The notes under the pieces were generated by a model, which was given only the letters and a program-made list of their open reading frames with translations, was not told the DNA's origin and did no database searches. DNA of 64,000 nucleotides, taken from NCBI GenBank assembly GCA_009746045.1, contig RPFO01000078.1, forward strand, positions 1,645,107 through 1,709,106, in the 5' to 3' direction. The position numbers were made by a program, and so were the translations under genes. Of this stretch, positions 9,639-20,215 are shown one piece after another. The stretch is from Mesostigma viride (Eukaryota > Streptophyta > Mesostigmatophyceae > Mesostigmatales > Mesostigmataceae). The stretch's first letter is position 1. Every line of letters starts with the position of its first letter.

Positions 9639-11052
9639 ATGTCTCTCCAGTCGCACCTGTTGCGAAAGTCAGTTGAGGACAAGATTGACAAGGAGGACAT
9701 AGAAGATTGGCAAGATTTGGCCATGATGTCTACACGTCCAGGAAAGCAGGCAAGGTACACTTCTCCGGGTGTGGTACATGTGTTCAGTCCCTACGTGAGT
9801 CGAGCCGGCTTGCCACGAGTGAAAAACGAAAAACGCAAGCGACTTAACCTTGCTATGCAGCTAGATGACATGACCGAAAGCGAGTTCAGGATGCGCTACA
9901 AGATTACCAAAGACAGGTTTCGGGCGGTTGCTGAGAGAATGCGGGAATGCGGCTTGGAACCAAACCATGTGAAGGCGGCAAACAGCAGTGGAACACCGGT
10001 TACCTGCGAAATGAAGCTCGGAGCGTTTCTGCGATGGGCTGCAGGTGGCAGGTAAATTTATTGCGTTCATCAATTAAGCACGCTACGGTCCATTCAGTAG
10101 GCATTTGGAAAGGACAGGTCAGGCGCATTGATACCCTGTTTATGCTGGTTGTAACGTGTGCAGGCACATCGACATCATGGACGTACATGGCCTCCACAAG
10201 GCGACTTTCTACAAAGCTGTCTGGGAAGTCGTGGATTTTATCAACGAGAACTATCACCTGGACTTCCCGACCACGGATGACGGAGGCGACTTGTCAAGTT
10301 TGGCAAACGGCTTCAACAGAACGACCAGAGGAGTTGTTGAAGGATGTGTTGGTGCCATCGATGGCATTGCCATCGAAATAGATAAGCCAGCACAGAGGGA
10401 TGTAGTCAATCCAATGCATTATTACAATCGCAAAGGGTTTTTTGCACTCGTTTTGGAAGCCGTCTGTGATTCCAATTGCAAGTTTTTGTATGGGTCGATG
10501 AAGTGCACAGGCAGTACCCATGATAGCACCGCCTTCCAATGTTCTTCTTTGTACAAGGCGTTAATAGAAAGGGGCTTGCCTGACGGTTTTTTTTTAGTTG
10601 GAGATGAAGCATACGTCATCAAGCCCTGGTTGATCACCCCTTATCCTGGAAGGGGTTTGCCTGTGCAAGAAGATGCCTGTAATTACTACATTTCCCTTTG
10701 CAGGCAGACCATAGAACGTGCGTTTGGGATTTTTGTCGCACGCTTTGGCATCCTTCATCGTGCATTAACGTGCCAGTTGAGGCATGCTTCACGGCTAATA
10801 GGTGCACTTATGCGTGTGCATAATTGGTGCATTGATGATAGGTTTATCCGAGCGGAGGTAGATCCCATCCTTGATCAAAGGAAGGGGGATTGGCCTTTGC
10901 CACATTTTCAAGATAGTTGTGCATTAGGCGGTGTGGGCGCTACTCAAAGGCGTGGCTATAAGGAGGATCGCATCACACGTGATGCCCTCCGTGATTCAAT
11001 AGCAGAAATGGGCTGGGTGCGTCCATCCCACTCTAAGTGGGGACGTACTTAG
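9639..11052 (+). CDS. PIF/Harbinger DDE transposase (433 aa, one intron)
   Basis: The enzyme catalyses cut-and-paste transposition of the surrounding element in the nucleus. The start is the first in-frame ATG, at 9639. Exon 1 is 9639-10051 and exon 2 10164-11052; the 112-bp intron has donor CAG|GTAAAT and acceptor TGTGCAG, and splicing rebuilds an Arg codon. The N-terminal half holds a helical region (RWAAGG-HIDIMDVHGLHK) typical of the helix-turn-helix before the catalytic domain. The DDE_Tnp_4-type triad is visible as D204 (GAIDGIAIE), D285 (VGDEAYVIKPW) and E322 (CRQTIERAFG), with GSTHDSTAF between. The length is normal for the family. No stop or frameshift is seen, so it looks functional. 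Confidence 0.92.
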
Positions 11053-11134
11053 CATAGCTAAGGATGTTTAATGTAATAAATACAATTATTCATCCAAGTT
11101 CAAGCAAGGTGGTGCATGAAAATGTTGAAAATGC

Positions 11135-12416
11135 ATTTGCTTTGCTTTGCTTTGCTTTGCTTTGCTTTGCTTTGCTTTGCTTTGCTTTGCTGTGCTTTGC
11201 TTTGCTTTGCTTTGCTTTGCTTTGCTTTGCTTTGCTTTGCTTTGCTTTGCTTTGCTTTGCTTTGCTTTGCTTTGCTTTGCTTTGCTTTGCTTTGCTTTGC
11301 TTTGCTTTGCTTTGCTTTGCTTTGCTTTGCTTTGCTTTGCTTTGCTTTGCTTTGCTTTGCTTTGCTTTGCTTTGCTTTGCTTTGCTTTGCTTTGCTTTGC
11401 TTTGCTTTGCTTTGCTTTGCTTTGCTTTGCTTTGCTTTGCTTTGCTTTGCTTTGCTTTGCTTTGCTTTGCTTTGCTTTGCTTTGCTTTGCTTTGCTTTGC
11501 TTTGCTTTGCTTTGCTTTGCTTTGCTTTGCTTTGCTTTGCTTTGCTTTGCTTTGCTTTGCTTTGCTTTGCTTTGCTTTGCTTTGCTTTGCTTTGCTTTGC
11601 TTTGCTTTGCTTTGCTTTGCTTTGCTTTGCTTTGCTTTGCTTTGCTTTGCTTTGCTTTGCTTTGCTTTGCTTTGCTTTGCTTTGCTTTGCTTTGCTTTGC
11701 TTTGCTTTGCTTTGCTTTGCTTTGCTTTGCTTTGCTTTGCTTTGCTTTGCTTTGCTTTGCTTTGCTTTGCTTTGCTTTGCTTTGCTTTGCTTTGCTTTGC
11801 TTTGCTTTGCTTTGCTTTGCTTTGCTTTGCTTTGCTTTGCTTTGCTTTGCTTTGCTTTGCTTTGCTTTGCTTTGCTTTGCTTTGCTTTGCTTTGCTTTGC
11901 TTTGCTTTGCTTTGCTTTGCTTTGCTTTGCTTTGCTTTGCTTTGCTTTGCTTTGCTTTGCTTTGCTTTGCTTTGCTTTGCTTTGCTTTGCTTTGCTTTGC
12001 TTTGCTTTGCTTTGCTTTGCTTTGCTTTGCTTTGCTTTGCTTTGCTTTGCTTTGCTTTGCTTTGCTTTGCTTTGCTTTGCTTTGCTTTGCTTTGCTTTGC
12101 TTTGCTTTGCTTTGCTTTGCTTTGCTTTGCTTTGCTTTGCTTTGCTTTGCTTTGCTTTGCTTTGCTTTGCTTTGCTTTGCTTTGCTTTGCTTTGCTTTGC
12201 TTTGCTTTGCTTTGCTTTGCTTTGCTTTGCTTTGCTTTGCTTTGCTTTGCTTGCTTTGCTTTGCTTTGCTTTGCTTTGCTTTGCTTTGCTTTGCTTTGCT
12301 TTGCTTTGCTTTGCTTTGCTTTGCTTTGCTTTGCTTTGCTTTGCCTTGCCTTGCCTTGCCTGGCCTGGCCTGGCCTGGCCTTGCATTGCTTTGCCTCCCC
12401 TCCCCTCCCCTCCCCT
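11135..12416. repeat. (TTTGC)n array inside the Harbinger element
   Basis: About 240 nearly perfect TTTGC units run to about 12,345, with one T-to-G change near 11,191 and one short unit near 12,251. They grade into TTGCC, CTGGC and CCCCT variants to 12,416. Open frames of FALLC or KQSKA repeats on both strands are artefacts. The array separates the 3' ends of the two convergent transposon genes. Confidence 0.97.
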
Positions 12417-12425
12417 CCTATCATA

Positions 12426-12487
12426 TTAAGTGAGACAACTAGGCCTGGACGCATGGCGTACCAACGTCATATATATGTCTCACTTAA
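12426..12487. mobile_element. 62-bp miniature TIR element, TA target duplication
   Basis: TTAAGTGAGACA at the left and its exact complement TGTCTCACTTAA at the right are flanked by TA on both sides. It sits inside the Harbinger element just after the pentanucleotide array. Its end resembles those of the elements at 36,478, 43,491 and 44,206. Confidence 0.65.
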
Positions 12488-12784
12488 TATATCTATTTCA
12501 ATGCTTCCCATCGGCGACGCCACATCAGTAATGGGCTAAGTTGCCCCCAAAATCAATTATATAGTATAGGATTCTTCATTGTGCATCAAAGGGTCTATTG
12601 AGAATCTATTGAGGGTCTACTGCTACATGTCTCCCATTCGGGACCGCGTGTAATACCAAAATCAATTAGTTGAAATTGCACAGCATTGAAATGCAAACCC
12701 TAAACTGCAAACCCATGTGATGGTGGCCTAGCCATGACCAATTTGCTATGACAAACATCATGTGCGTCATGCCACATGAGTGCA

Positions 12785-14060
12785 TTAGAGAGACTCAAGC
12801 GTCTCCAAAAGCTTCTTGCGTGCCATGGCAGCAATGTCAGGCTCACATGACCATTTCTCTAATGTGTCGTTCAGGATCTCAATTTTGATTTTCTTAGCCT
12901 CCGCTGCGGACTTCGCTGCGGTCTCAACATCTGCCGCAGCTAGCTTTGCTTGCTCCCGGGCAAGCATCTTCTCCTTTGCTGCAAAGTATGACCCTGCAGC
13001 ATCTTGTCCACCATCCGTAGCAGGTGTGTCCTCAACCTTCACCGGGTTGTTTGAGGTTCCAGATGCGCTCCCCGGGTTGATATATCTCTTCAACCCCCTA
13101 ATGGCCTTCTTGGCTGCTTGATGAGTTCATTACGCACACGCACACGCACACGCACACGCACACGCACACGCACACGCACACACACACGCACACGCACACG
13201 CACACGCACACGCACACACACACACACACGCACACGCACACGCACACGCACACGCCCACACACACGCACACGCACACGCACACGCACACGCCCACACACA
13301 CGCCCACGCACACGCACACACATGCAGAATATTAGCACAACCCGGGCAAGCCCAATCACACGCAAATAGCACAAGATAGGACACGCCAGTAGTCTAGCTG
13401 GAAAAAACTCACTGTTGGTGCAAAGTTACACTTTGAATGCAGGGAAATGCAGGGAAATATTGTCAGAGGGCACTTACAAGCTGGCTTGGTCGACCCGCTG
13501 ACGCCTCCGACGGCATCCTCAAACGCCACCTCCCCGTCGACGGTCCGCAGGACGGCTTCCATCATGCCATACTTGACCAGGTAGAGCCAGAAATACAGCA
13601 CTCCATTGTTGTTCACGTAGTCGGCCCTGTTCGGGTTGTTCTGCCCGCTCCTCTCGTAGTTAGAAGCAGCGACACTGACCTCGGAACGGATTTCGTTGTA
13701 CTTATCCTTTATGTACTTGGCTGTTCTGCCTGCCGTGTGCTGTGGCTTAGAAGGGTCAATTGGCAGCTTCATGCCGCATTCACCAAACTGCTCGGCTTTT
13801 GGTTGATAGGAGGTGTCGCAGAAGAGGTTAGCAAGCGCATCAAAAAACTGGGGCCTTTCGTCCTTGTCATCTAGAGTTTCCCGGTCGCTACCCGCAGCAT
13901 AATGGGACCACTCTGGCCTGATGCTTTCGTCGCAAATGCAATGTGCTAGGCGCGCTGTCTGATCCATGGTCCACCTCGGCCCTTTGGCATGATTCTGGCC
14001 GCAACTGCAAACTGTAGATTCAGCCAAAAGTGGCCCATCTGCCCCTTCGGGTTCCGCCAT
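12785..14060 (-). CDS. PIF/Harbinger helper protein, Myb/SANT-like (303 aa, one intron)
   Basis: The start ATG is at 14,060. Exon 1 is 14060-13478 (donor AGCTT|GTAAGT) and exon 2 13113-12785 (acceptor AAGCAG); the junction restores TCC, giving STKPAS-KKAIRG in one frame. Residues ~27-110 (GPRWTMDQTARLAHCICDE through YIKDKYNEI) look like the Myb/SANT or MADF-type DNA-binding domain that accompanies Harbinger transposases and is thought to aid their DNA binding and nuclear entry. The C-terminal part is Ala/Lys-rich helix (AREQAKLAAADVETAAKSAA). The intron (13114-13477) contains a CACACG microsatellite. Assignment rests on position and fold-like pattern, not a diagnostic motif. Confidence 0.75.
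13131..13322. repeat. CACACG/CACA microsatellite
   Basis: Mixed CACACG and CACA units occupy much of the intron of the minus-strand Harbinger helper gene. The apparent RVRV/THTR reading frames are artefacts. Confidence 0.95.
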
Positions 14061-14286
14061 GACCGCTACTTTCCAGTTCCGCCGCAGTTGGGTTCTTTGA
14101 TCACGTAGTCAGGCTGGATGGGCGCCCCTCTACCGAACTGACACGTGTATGTTTCTTGGCGGGAGTACTGGTCTTTGGCTTTTAGTCCGTTTTTCGTATA
14201 GACTGGCCCGGAACCTTCGGAACAGGTATCTTTCTAAAAAATGACCGGCTCAGGTTTTATCAAAAGTCCGTATAGACCGGGCCTTA

Positions 14287-15968
14287 AAGTCCTACCACTC
14301 TAACGGACTGAGTTTGTGCGCCTACCAGGCGCCGCGCCAATCATAATTTAACGGTCAAACCTGGGGGGATCGAAAGATCTAGACGTCAGCTTTCCGTAGA
14401 GCACTTCAGACCGTACTTTGGACACCTGGCCAGGGAGATATGCTTGAGCAAAGTTAGGGGGGTACCATGGTCCAACGGGACCGACGTGCAGGAAAAATAT
14501 TGACGCGCACGGCTATGGCGGTGCAAAGAACTGACTGGTACGAGAGAATGGCTTGACGTATTGGACTCAAATTTTGTAGGCATGATTCTTAGATCCTAAA
14601 AATTGAATATCCCTAGCCATGGAAGGTTTGGAGGTACGTAGATGGGTCTCGGGGTGCTGGTCGGCGCAGCAAATGACGTTAGCGGCCAGGCAGTGATGGT
14701 GCGAGTGCTGCATGTTGCTAGGCCGAATTTTCCCAGACATCTGCGCATCGATCAATTTAGTACGTTGTTCCCAACAAGATTTATTAGCATTGGCAGCCAG
14801 TAAAGGCTCGAGGCTACGTCCATTACTCTGGCGTGCTGGCTCGCGCAAGAAAGGTAATCTGCTGTACCGACCTGGTACGTTCTAGCCTCCAAGCGTGTTC
14901 TATTAGCCGTATATAGTTGTATTATCGTTTAAAGATAATATCAGAGTTATTACCGAGGGGTTGTGATTGTCTTTTTGTTGTTTTGCTGCCTCTACGCATC
15001 GGCTTGTCATGGTTGGGGAATACCATCAGGTCAAGCAGATTTTGGACCATGTTTGGTCACCGTTAGCTGATGCTGCAACGGAAATAGCGAGGTAACGATT
15101 GTTATCGGTCACTAATATGGTAACGTTGATTACCCAATGCTTTTCCTTGGTCAAGCACCCCGAGACAAGTTCTTTTCTGACCAGTGTTAGGCGTGGCTTC
15201 TTGTTTTGCTGGCCAACGCCCACCTTCTTGTTTTGCATCCATTGCATGTGAAAATCGTGGAGATACCCATAACCTGTTTGCATGGGAGCATTATACCAAC
15301 TTATTCCTATTGTTTTATTCATGGTTTCCAAGAACATAGAGGTGTTTTGTCGTTCATTGGGTGTGTTAGTGATGTAGCTCCTTGCCACCCTTTGTACGCG
15401 CGCTTTAGGCCTTGATATGAGCCTTACACCTATTGTATAGCATGAGCTTGTGTCTTATATGCTGGACATGGTGTTGGCATTGCTTTTGTGGCCATCTAGT
15501 TGTTGTTTTGTGCCACTTTGGGATAGGAAACCTATACGGCAGTTCTAGCAACCGTCCCCAAATAGCTTGCACCGTTATAACGGTCTGAGCTATTTTGGGC
15601 TGTTTGCTAGCTAGCATGTGCAGTTCTGTGACATTTCATGCTGTGAATGCATTGATGGCATGCCTGTGATTCTAATAAACTGCCTTTAAAAGGCCAGGGC
15701 CACCTGATTTGTGTAAATGGTCTATAATGCATTATATATGTCTCCAACCCCATGTGCACCGTACCCCCCTGGGGGGGTGCTATTTATAGCATGCATGGGG
15801 CATAGATATGTGACCAACCAATTTTCCCAAACATTATTTGATATAAAAGCATGCTTGGTTCCAAGGGTGGGCCAGAAAATGTTATTTGGCTAGTTACTCT
15901 CAGGCGCACAAAGATACCCAAACTCAGTCCGTTTCGGTGGTTCCAGTCCAGACGGTTGAAGAGTTAAA
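14287..15968. other. Region without a supported gene
   Basis: No open frame has domain-like composition or splice-consistent continuation. I see only unremarkable single-copy-looking DNA with a run of C/G near 15,765 and TA-rich stretches. Confidence 0.5.
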
Positions 15969-16217
15969 AAGAAGCCGTGTCGCTGGCTGAGGACCAACAC
16001 GAAAAAAGAAAACATATTGCTGGCTGAGGACCAACCCTAAAAAAGAAGGCATATCGCTGGCTGAGGACCAACACGAAAAAAGAAGCCATGTCGCTGGCTG
16101 AGGACCAACCCTTAAAAAGAAGGCATATCGCTGGCCGAGAACCAACCAGAAAAAAGAAGTCATGTCGCTGGCTGAGGACCAACACGAAAAAACAAGCCAT
16201 ATCGCTGGCTGAGGACT
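15969..16217. repeat. ~37-bp satellite array B
   Basis: About seven copies of CGCTGGCTGAGGACCAACNC followed by GAAAAAAGAAG are seen, the same unit as at 8987-9268 but more diverged. With array A it brackets the Harbinger insertion, suggesting satellite seeds on both sides before the element landed. Confidence 0.88.
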
Positions 16218-17063
16218 ACAAAAGGGCATCATAGACGCCACCCTGCTCGCGCGAGTAAGTAGGGGTTCGTTGCACATTTACCTGCACGCATAAATCAGGA
16301 AGGGGGAAAAACGGCATTGAACAGGACCACGATTAGAATTGGGCTAGCTATAAACTAACCGGACCATTTGAAGGCATAGCAACAAACATCACGCTCGACA
16401 TCAAAAAAGACTGCGCTGTTGATGCACCTTTTTCATTATGGCGGCGAGTTGAGGCGGCAGATTCCTCACCATCTTCAGCGATGATTATTACTAGGCAGCG
16501 ATGATTATTACAGAAAACAGCTATGGCGGCAGCAGTGGTGGTGCGGTTTTCGAAACCCAACAGCTGTTGTGACCGATCGTCCGTGGAGCGACCCCTGTCA
16601 ACGGCCCAGCGTAACCGGCGTTCAGGACGGAAAACGTGGCATGCTCGCCATTCGGCCAACGAGGCGAAACGCGGGTCTAGATTATTCTTATTGACAAACC
16701 GCGCATGCGGATTGGACGATTCACAATGTGACGTAATCCAAGCGTCGGTCTTCACGGTCCCGCAGGTATAAAAAGGAACAACACGCACGCAATTTGACGC
16801 GGCAATCGGAATGTTTGGAATCGGGCGTCACCATGCTGCTGTGGATAACGACGTCCGCGGTTCGATTCTAGCGTGAGCCCGGTGCTTTTTTGCACGTCGT
16901 CTGAGAGATCATCTGTCATATTTCCACCAGTCGTCACTCTGCAAAGCGACGTGCCTACTGCCACGTGGTATGGCAAAAATTTCGAATGCAGAACTTTTGG
17001 GGTATACAAATAAATATATTAATGAATCGGGTATAGTAAATGTATGGGCATATATACTAACAT
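16218..17063. other. Region without a supported gene
   Basis: It contains a degenerate short palindrome near 16,934 (GTCACTCTGCAAAGCGAC) and the left target duplication of the next LINE (17054-17063). A B-box-like GGTTCGATTC near 16,858 has no tRNA fold around it. Confidence 0.45.
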
Positions 17064-19376
17064 TAAAAAATTAAATTAAATTAAATTATAACATGCCTCC
17101 GTGGGGAGGTCATGTAGCACATATTCCATGATGGATGGGGTGGAGGAAGCCGCGTGATCGAACTATACTAACGCTAGGCTATCTAGAAAATCCTAACTAC
17201 ACTACTCATCAAAACGCCTCCTCCGCTTGGGGGGAGGTGGCTTGCCCACAGGGTCGGGCGTGTGCGCCTTGACAATCTTCTTCCACCGCGTCTTGTCCTG
17301 CATGACAGTCCAAAGACGGGAGAGAGAGTGTATGCGGTGCTCAAACTGGGCTGGGACCACTAGGTCGTCCAGCAACATCTGAACGTAGTTGGTGACAGGT
17401 TTCCCTACCCTTTTGGGAATGTCCGCGGGGCCAGGCCAGGTCAGAATATGCCGCCCTGGCTGGCCAAGCCGCTGGGGGCCGGCCAGACCAAGGGTGGTGT
17501 CGACCTGGCTAGTGCGGGCAAGGTGTCCTACAAATGCTATCCTACGCTGCCTAATCTCGTCCGAAACACGAGGCATGCCATGATACAAAGACTCTGATGA
17601 CGGACGCTCGGAAAAACCTACGTTAAGGACCTGCCGGAGCATCCTGTAAACTGTGCCGTCGAGCCGAGCTGCCAGTTTGGGTGGGAGGGTCCACGCCTCG
17701 GCGCCATACGTGAGCACCGTGAGGACGAGGACCTTGAAGAGCATGCGTTTGCGGTGCCCGTCCAGGCCCTTCGAGCGCCAGTAAGGTGTGAGCGAACGGA
17801 GCTTGGCCCAGGCGAGGGCGATGCGGGTGTCCACATCGTCGTCGGTGTCGGGAAGCCAGCTCCCCAACAGCTTGAAGCGGTCGCGGAACGGGACCTCCGT
17901 CCCGTCGAGCAGGCGCGGCAGCGGTGGTTTACTGGAGGCCCCTATCACCATCGCCTCAGTCTTGACACTAATCTCCAACCCCACCGCCCGCGCCTCCAGG
18001 CCCAGGCAGTCCAGCCAGGTCTGAATGTGCTCGGGGCTCTCGATGAGGGTGGTGTCATCCGCATAAATCAGGTCGGCAAGGCGGTAACCAGGTCTAACCC
18101 CGCCGTGCTCTTTCACGTTAAGGATGTCCAAGCCTGGCTCGAACCCCTTAAGAGCAGTAAAGCGCGCACGTGCCCGGCGCATGACGTGATCCACGACAAT
18201 AATGAACAGGTATGGGGACAGGACACAACCTTGCCACACCCCGTGGTGAAGGGGGAATGGTGGAGTGGTGCCCTCCGCAGTCCGCACTACTGCCTGTGAG
18301 CCCTCATACAGTCGGCGAATGGCAGCAATAAACGCAGGTGGTACCTGATCCAGAGCTAGGATGGCCCAAAGAGCCTCCCAGAGAACCGTGTCAAAGGCCT
18401 TGATATAGTCAACAAAAATGAAGACCAGCGGCAAACTGTCAGGGGGAAGTCGACGCACCTCCTCCATCAACCGGCGCGCGACAAACACAGCCATGACAGT
18501 GTTACGACCACTACGGAAACCCATCTGAGACTCACCCAGGTGTGGGTCCAGCGCGGCGCGGAGCCTGTGCAGCATCATGCGCATGAAGACCTTCAGCGCG
18601 GCGCTCTGGAGGCAGACACCCCGGTAGTTGCCGGGGTCAGCAGCAGAGCCCTTCTTGTACAGCATGACGCGGATGGCCGTCTGCCACTCAGCAGGCGGAG
18701 GCTCGTCAGAGAGCAGGACACGGTTGCAGAACGCCAGCAGAAGATCCCTAACCGCCAGATCAGGGGTCTTCAGCAGCTCAGCAGAAAGGTGGTCGGCACC
18801 GACCGCTGCATCGTACCGCAGACGAGCAAGGGCGCCGTCCAATTCCTCCAAAGTGAAGGGGTGGACGACGTCGTCAGTGGCAAGGCAGCCCTCCTTCAAG
18901 GCGGGGACTTGGTAGTCCGCGGCCGAGGAGGGGGGCGCCGGTGGCGGCGGGGGTCCGGCGACCCCGAGGCGGGCGGCCGTCTCGGGGTGCAGCGGCGGGG
19001 GGGGGGCGCGAGCCCCACCGGTCAAGGAAACATTGTGGGCCAACCAGCGGTCAAGGCTTACCGGCGCCGTGCCGTCCCCCGTATGCTCCACCGGGGTGCG
19101 CTGCCGCCGGCCGCCGAGCCGGTCGAGGTGGTACCACATGTCCTTGCCCTGGTTGCGGGCCTGGCAGGCCTTGGCATCCGCGATGCACTGGGCCGCCTCC
19201 GCGTCCTGAGCGTGCTCGTAGGCCTCCACAAGGGCGGCCTTGAGCGATGGTTTCTGCAGCGGGTCCCGGTTACGCTTGAGGCGGTGCCGGGCGGCCAAGA
19301 CCTTGGGGTCCTGGCGGTAGAGCGGGCCGGGGCGGCGGCGAGGCATGACCGGCAGGTGCCGGGCCGCCAGCAGCGG
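17064..19376 (-). mobile_element. 5'-truncated LINE-type retrotransposon
   Basis: It is flanked by a 10-bp target duplication ATACTAACAT (17054-17063 and 19377-19386). On the minus strand it ends in a (TTTAA)n tail preceded by a hairpin (CCTCC-CCAC-GGAGG, 17096-17109). It carries the reverse transcriptase part but neither ORF1 nor the endonuclease, as expected from incomplete target-primed reverse transcription. Its close relative is at 38,013-39,340. Confidence 0.92.
17202..19346 (-). CDS. LINE reverse transcriptase, N-terminally truncated (714 aa)
   Basis: This is the reverse transcriptase of a non-LTR element, which copies element RNA into a nicked chromosomal target. The frame is open from the element's 5' junction to the stop at 17,202. 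Visible RT motifs in order are DPGNYRGVCLQS (~238-249), QMGFRSGRNTV (~274-284), FVDYIKAFD (311-319, first catalytic Asp), GVWQGCVLSPYLF (369-381) and YADD (428-431, catalytic pair). GHLARTSQVD and a Lys/Arg/Pro-rich end follow. The catalytic residues are intact but the endonuclease is absent, so it is unlikely to move on its own. The true start is lost. Confidence 0.9.
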   Translation of the reverse strand: MPRRRPGPLYRQDPKVLAARHRLKRNRDPLQKPSLKAALVEAYEHAQDAEAAQCIADAKACQARNQGKDMWYHLDRLGGRRQRTPVEHTGDGTAPVSLDRWLAHNVSLTGGARAPPPPLHPETAARLGVAGPPPPPAPPSSAADYQVPALKEGCLATDDVVHPFTLEELDGALARLRYDAAVGADHLSAELLKTPDLAVRDLLLAFCNRVLLSDEPPPAEWQTAIRVMLYKKGSAADPGNYRGVCLQSAALKVFMRMMLHRLRAALDPHLGESQMGFRSGRNTVMAVFVARRLMEEVRRLPPDSLPLVFIFVDYIKAFDTVLWEALWAILALDQVPPAFIAAIRRLYEGSQAVVRTAEGTTPPFPLHHGVWQGCVLSPYLFIIVVDHVMRRARARFTALKGFEPGLDILNVKEHGGVRPGYRLADLIYADDTTLIESPEHIQTWLDCLGLEARAVGLEISVKTEAMVIGASSKPPLPRLLDGTEVPFRDRFKLLGSWLPDTDDDVDTRIALAWAKLRSLTPYWRSKGLDGHRKRMLFKVLVLTVLTYGAEAWTLPPKLAARLDGTVYRMLRQVLNVGFSERPSSESLYHGMPRVSDEIRQRRIAFVGHLARTSQVDTTLGLAGPQRLGQPGRHILTWPGPADIPKRVGKPVTNYVQMLLDDLVVPAQFEHRIHSLSRLWTVMQDKTRWKKIVKAHTPDPVGKPPPPKRRRRFDE

Positions 19377-19386
19377 ATACTAACAT

Positions 19387-19983
19387 GCTAGCCAATATAT
19401 GTAAACTTTCTGCTGTCAATATGCTTATTATTATGATTATTGTTATGAATATGATATATGTTCTTTCTAATATTTGTAAAATATATTTTCCTATTTACTG
19501 CTAACTTACTGTACTAGTTTTTTATATATATGCCTAGTGCTAGATAGATTAATGCCATGAATACAAATTTAAAATATTGATAAATTTATGACAATATTAC
19601 ATATATTTATGGACATCACTCTTTTTTTCATACAATAAGTAGAAAATATTTAGTATTAGAGATAGCTAGTCTGTCCAGTTCATATTTCTTCTATCTAAAC
19701 AATAATGATTGAATAGAAATAGTACTAAATACTAATTAAAACTATATAAATACCAATAAATACTTTCCATATTTCTGCTACATAATTAAACAATAATGAT
19801 TAAAAAATTATGTAATATTAATTTCAATATTCAATTTCATTAGTAGAATCTTAAATAATTCCATGAATTAATTCACTTCATTCGTGTTTTCCTGTCTTGG
19901 TGTGATCATCCAGGTACCTCGGCAACGACACGACACGCCTGAAAAATGAGCCGGGAAGGTGTGTTTCCAATGATGCAAATCTT
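19387..19983. other. AT-rich stretch without genes
   Basis: Very AT-rich DNA to about 19,870 shows no coding signal. The sequence becomes balanced just before the first perfect short palindrome at 19,984. Confidence 0.6.
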
Positions 19984-20003
19984 GGTCGCGCTGCAGCGCG
20001 ACC
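19984..20003. repeat. Dispersed short palindrome, GC form
   Basis: GGTCGCGCTGCAGCGCGACC is a perfect 20-bp palindrome. Imperfect relatives lie at 20,054-20,075 and 20,150-20,171, all upstream of the first supported exon at 20,216. Confidence 0.85.
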
Positions 20004-20215
20004 TCTTCTCAGTTCCATACGAAAAGGCCTTAAAACTTGTGTGTAACTTCGCAAGGGTCGCGCTGCAGAGCTACCAAAAATTTCATGAAGTTTGACTTTC
20101 TCTATATTTGCTTCGCAATTGAGATTCTTTTGTATCTGCGAAGAAGGTGGGGTCATTTCGCGGAGTGACCCTGCTAATATGTTAATTGTCCGTGAATTTC
20201 TTTTTGTTTCTGCAG

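Larger units (their letters stand above)
9307..14283 (+). mobile_element. Complete PIF/Harbinger DNA transposon (4,977 bp)
   Basis: The ends are perfect 30-bp inverted repeats starting GGCCCGGTCTATACGG (9307-9336 and 14254-14283), flanked by TTA at 9304-9306 and 14284-14286, the usual PIF/Harbinger target duplication. It carries the two genes expected of the superfamily: a DDE transposase on the plus strand and a convergent Myb/SANT-like helper gene on the minus strand. Both frames are intact once spliced, so the element may be autonomous. A ~1.2-kb (TTTGC)n array and a 62-bp TIR element lie between the genes. Confidence 0.93.

Noticed and set aside
11064-12539. Open frames of FALLC and KQSKA repeats
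   Set aside because: They are translation of the TTTGC pentanucleotide array.
13090-13384. Open frames of RVRV, CVCV or THTR repeats
   Set aside because: They are the CACACG microsatellite inside an intron.
16840-16880. tRNA gene suggested by GTGGATAACG and GGTTCGATTC
   Set aside because: The A- and B-box-like words are too close together and no anticodon arm or acceptor stem can be formed.
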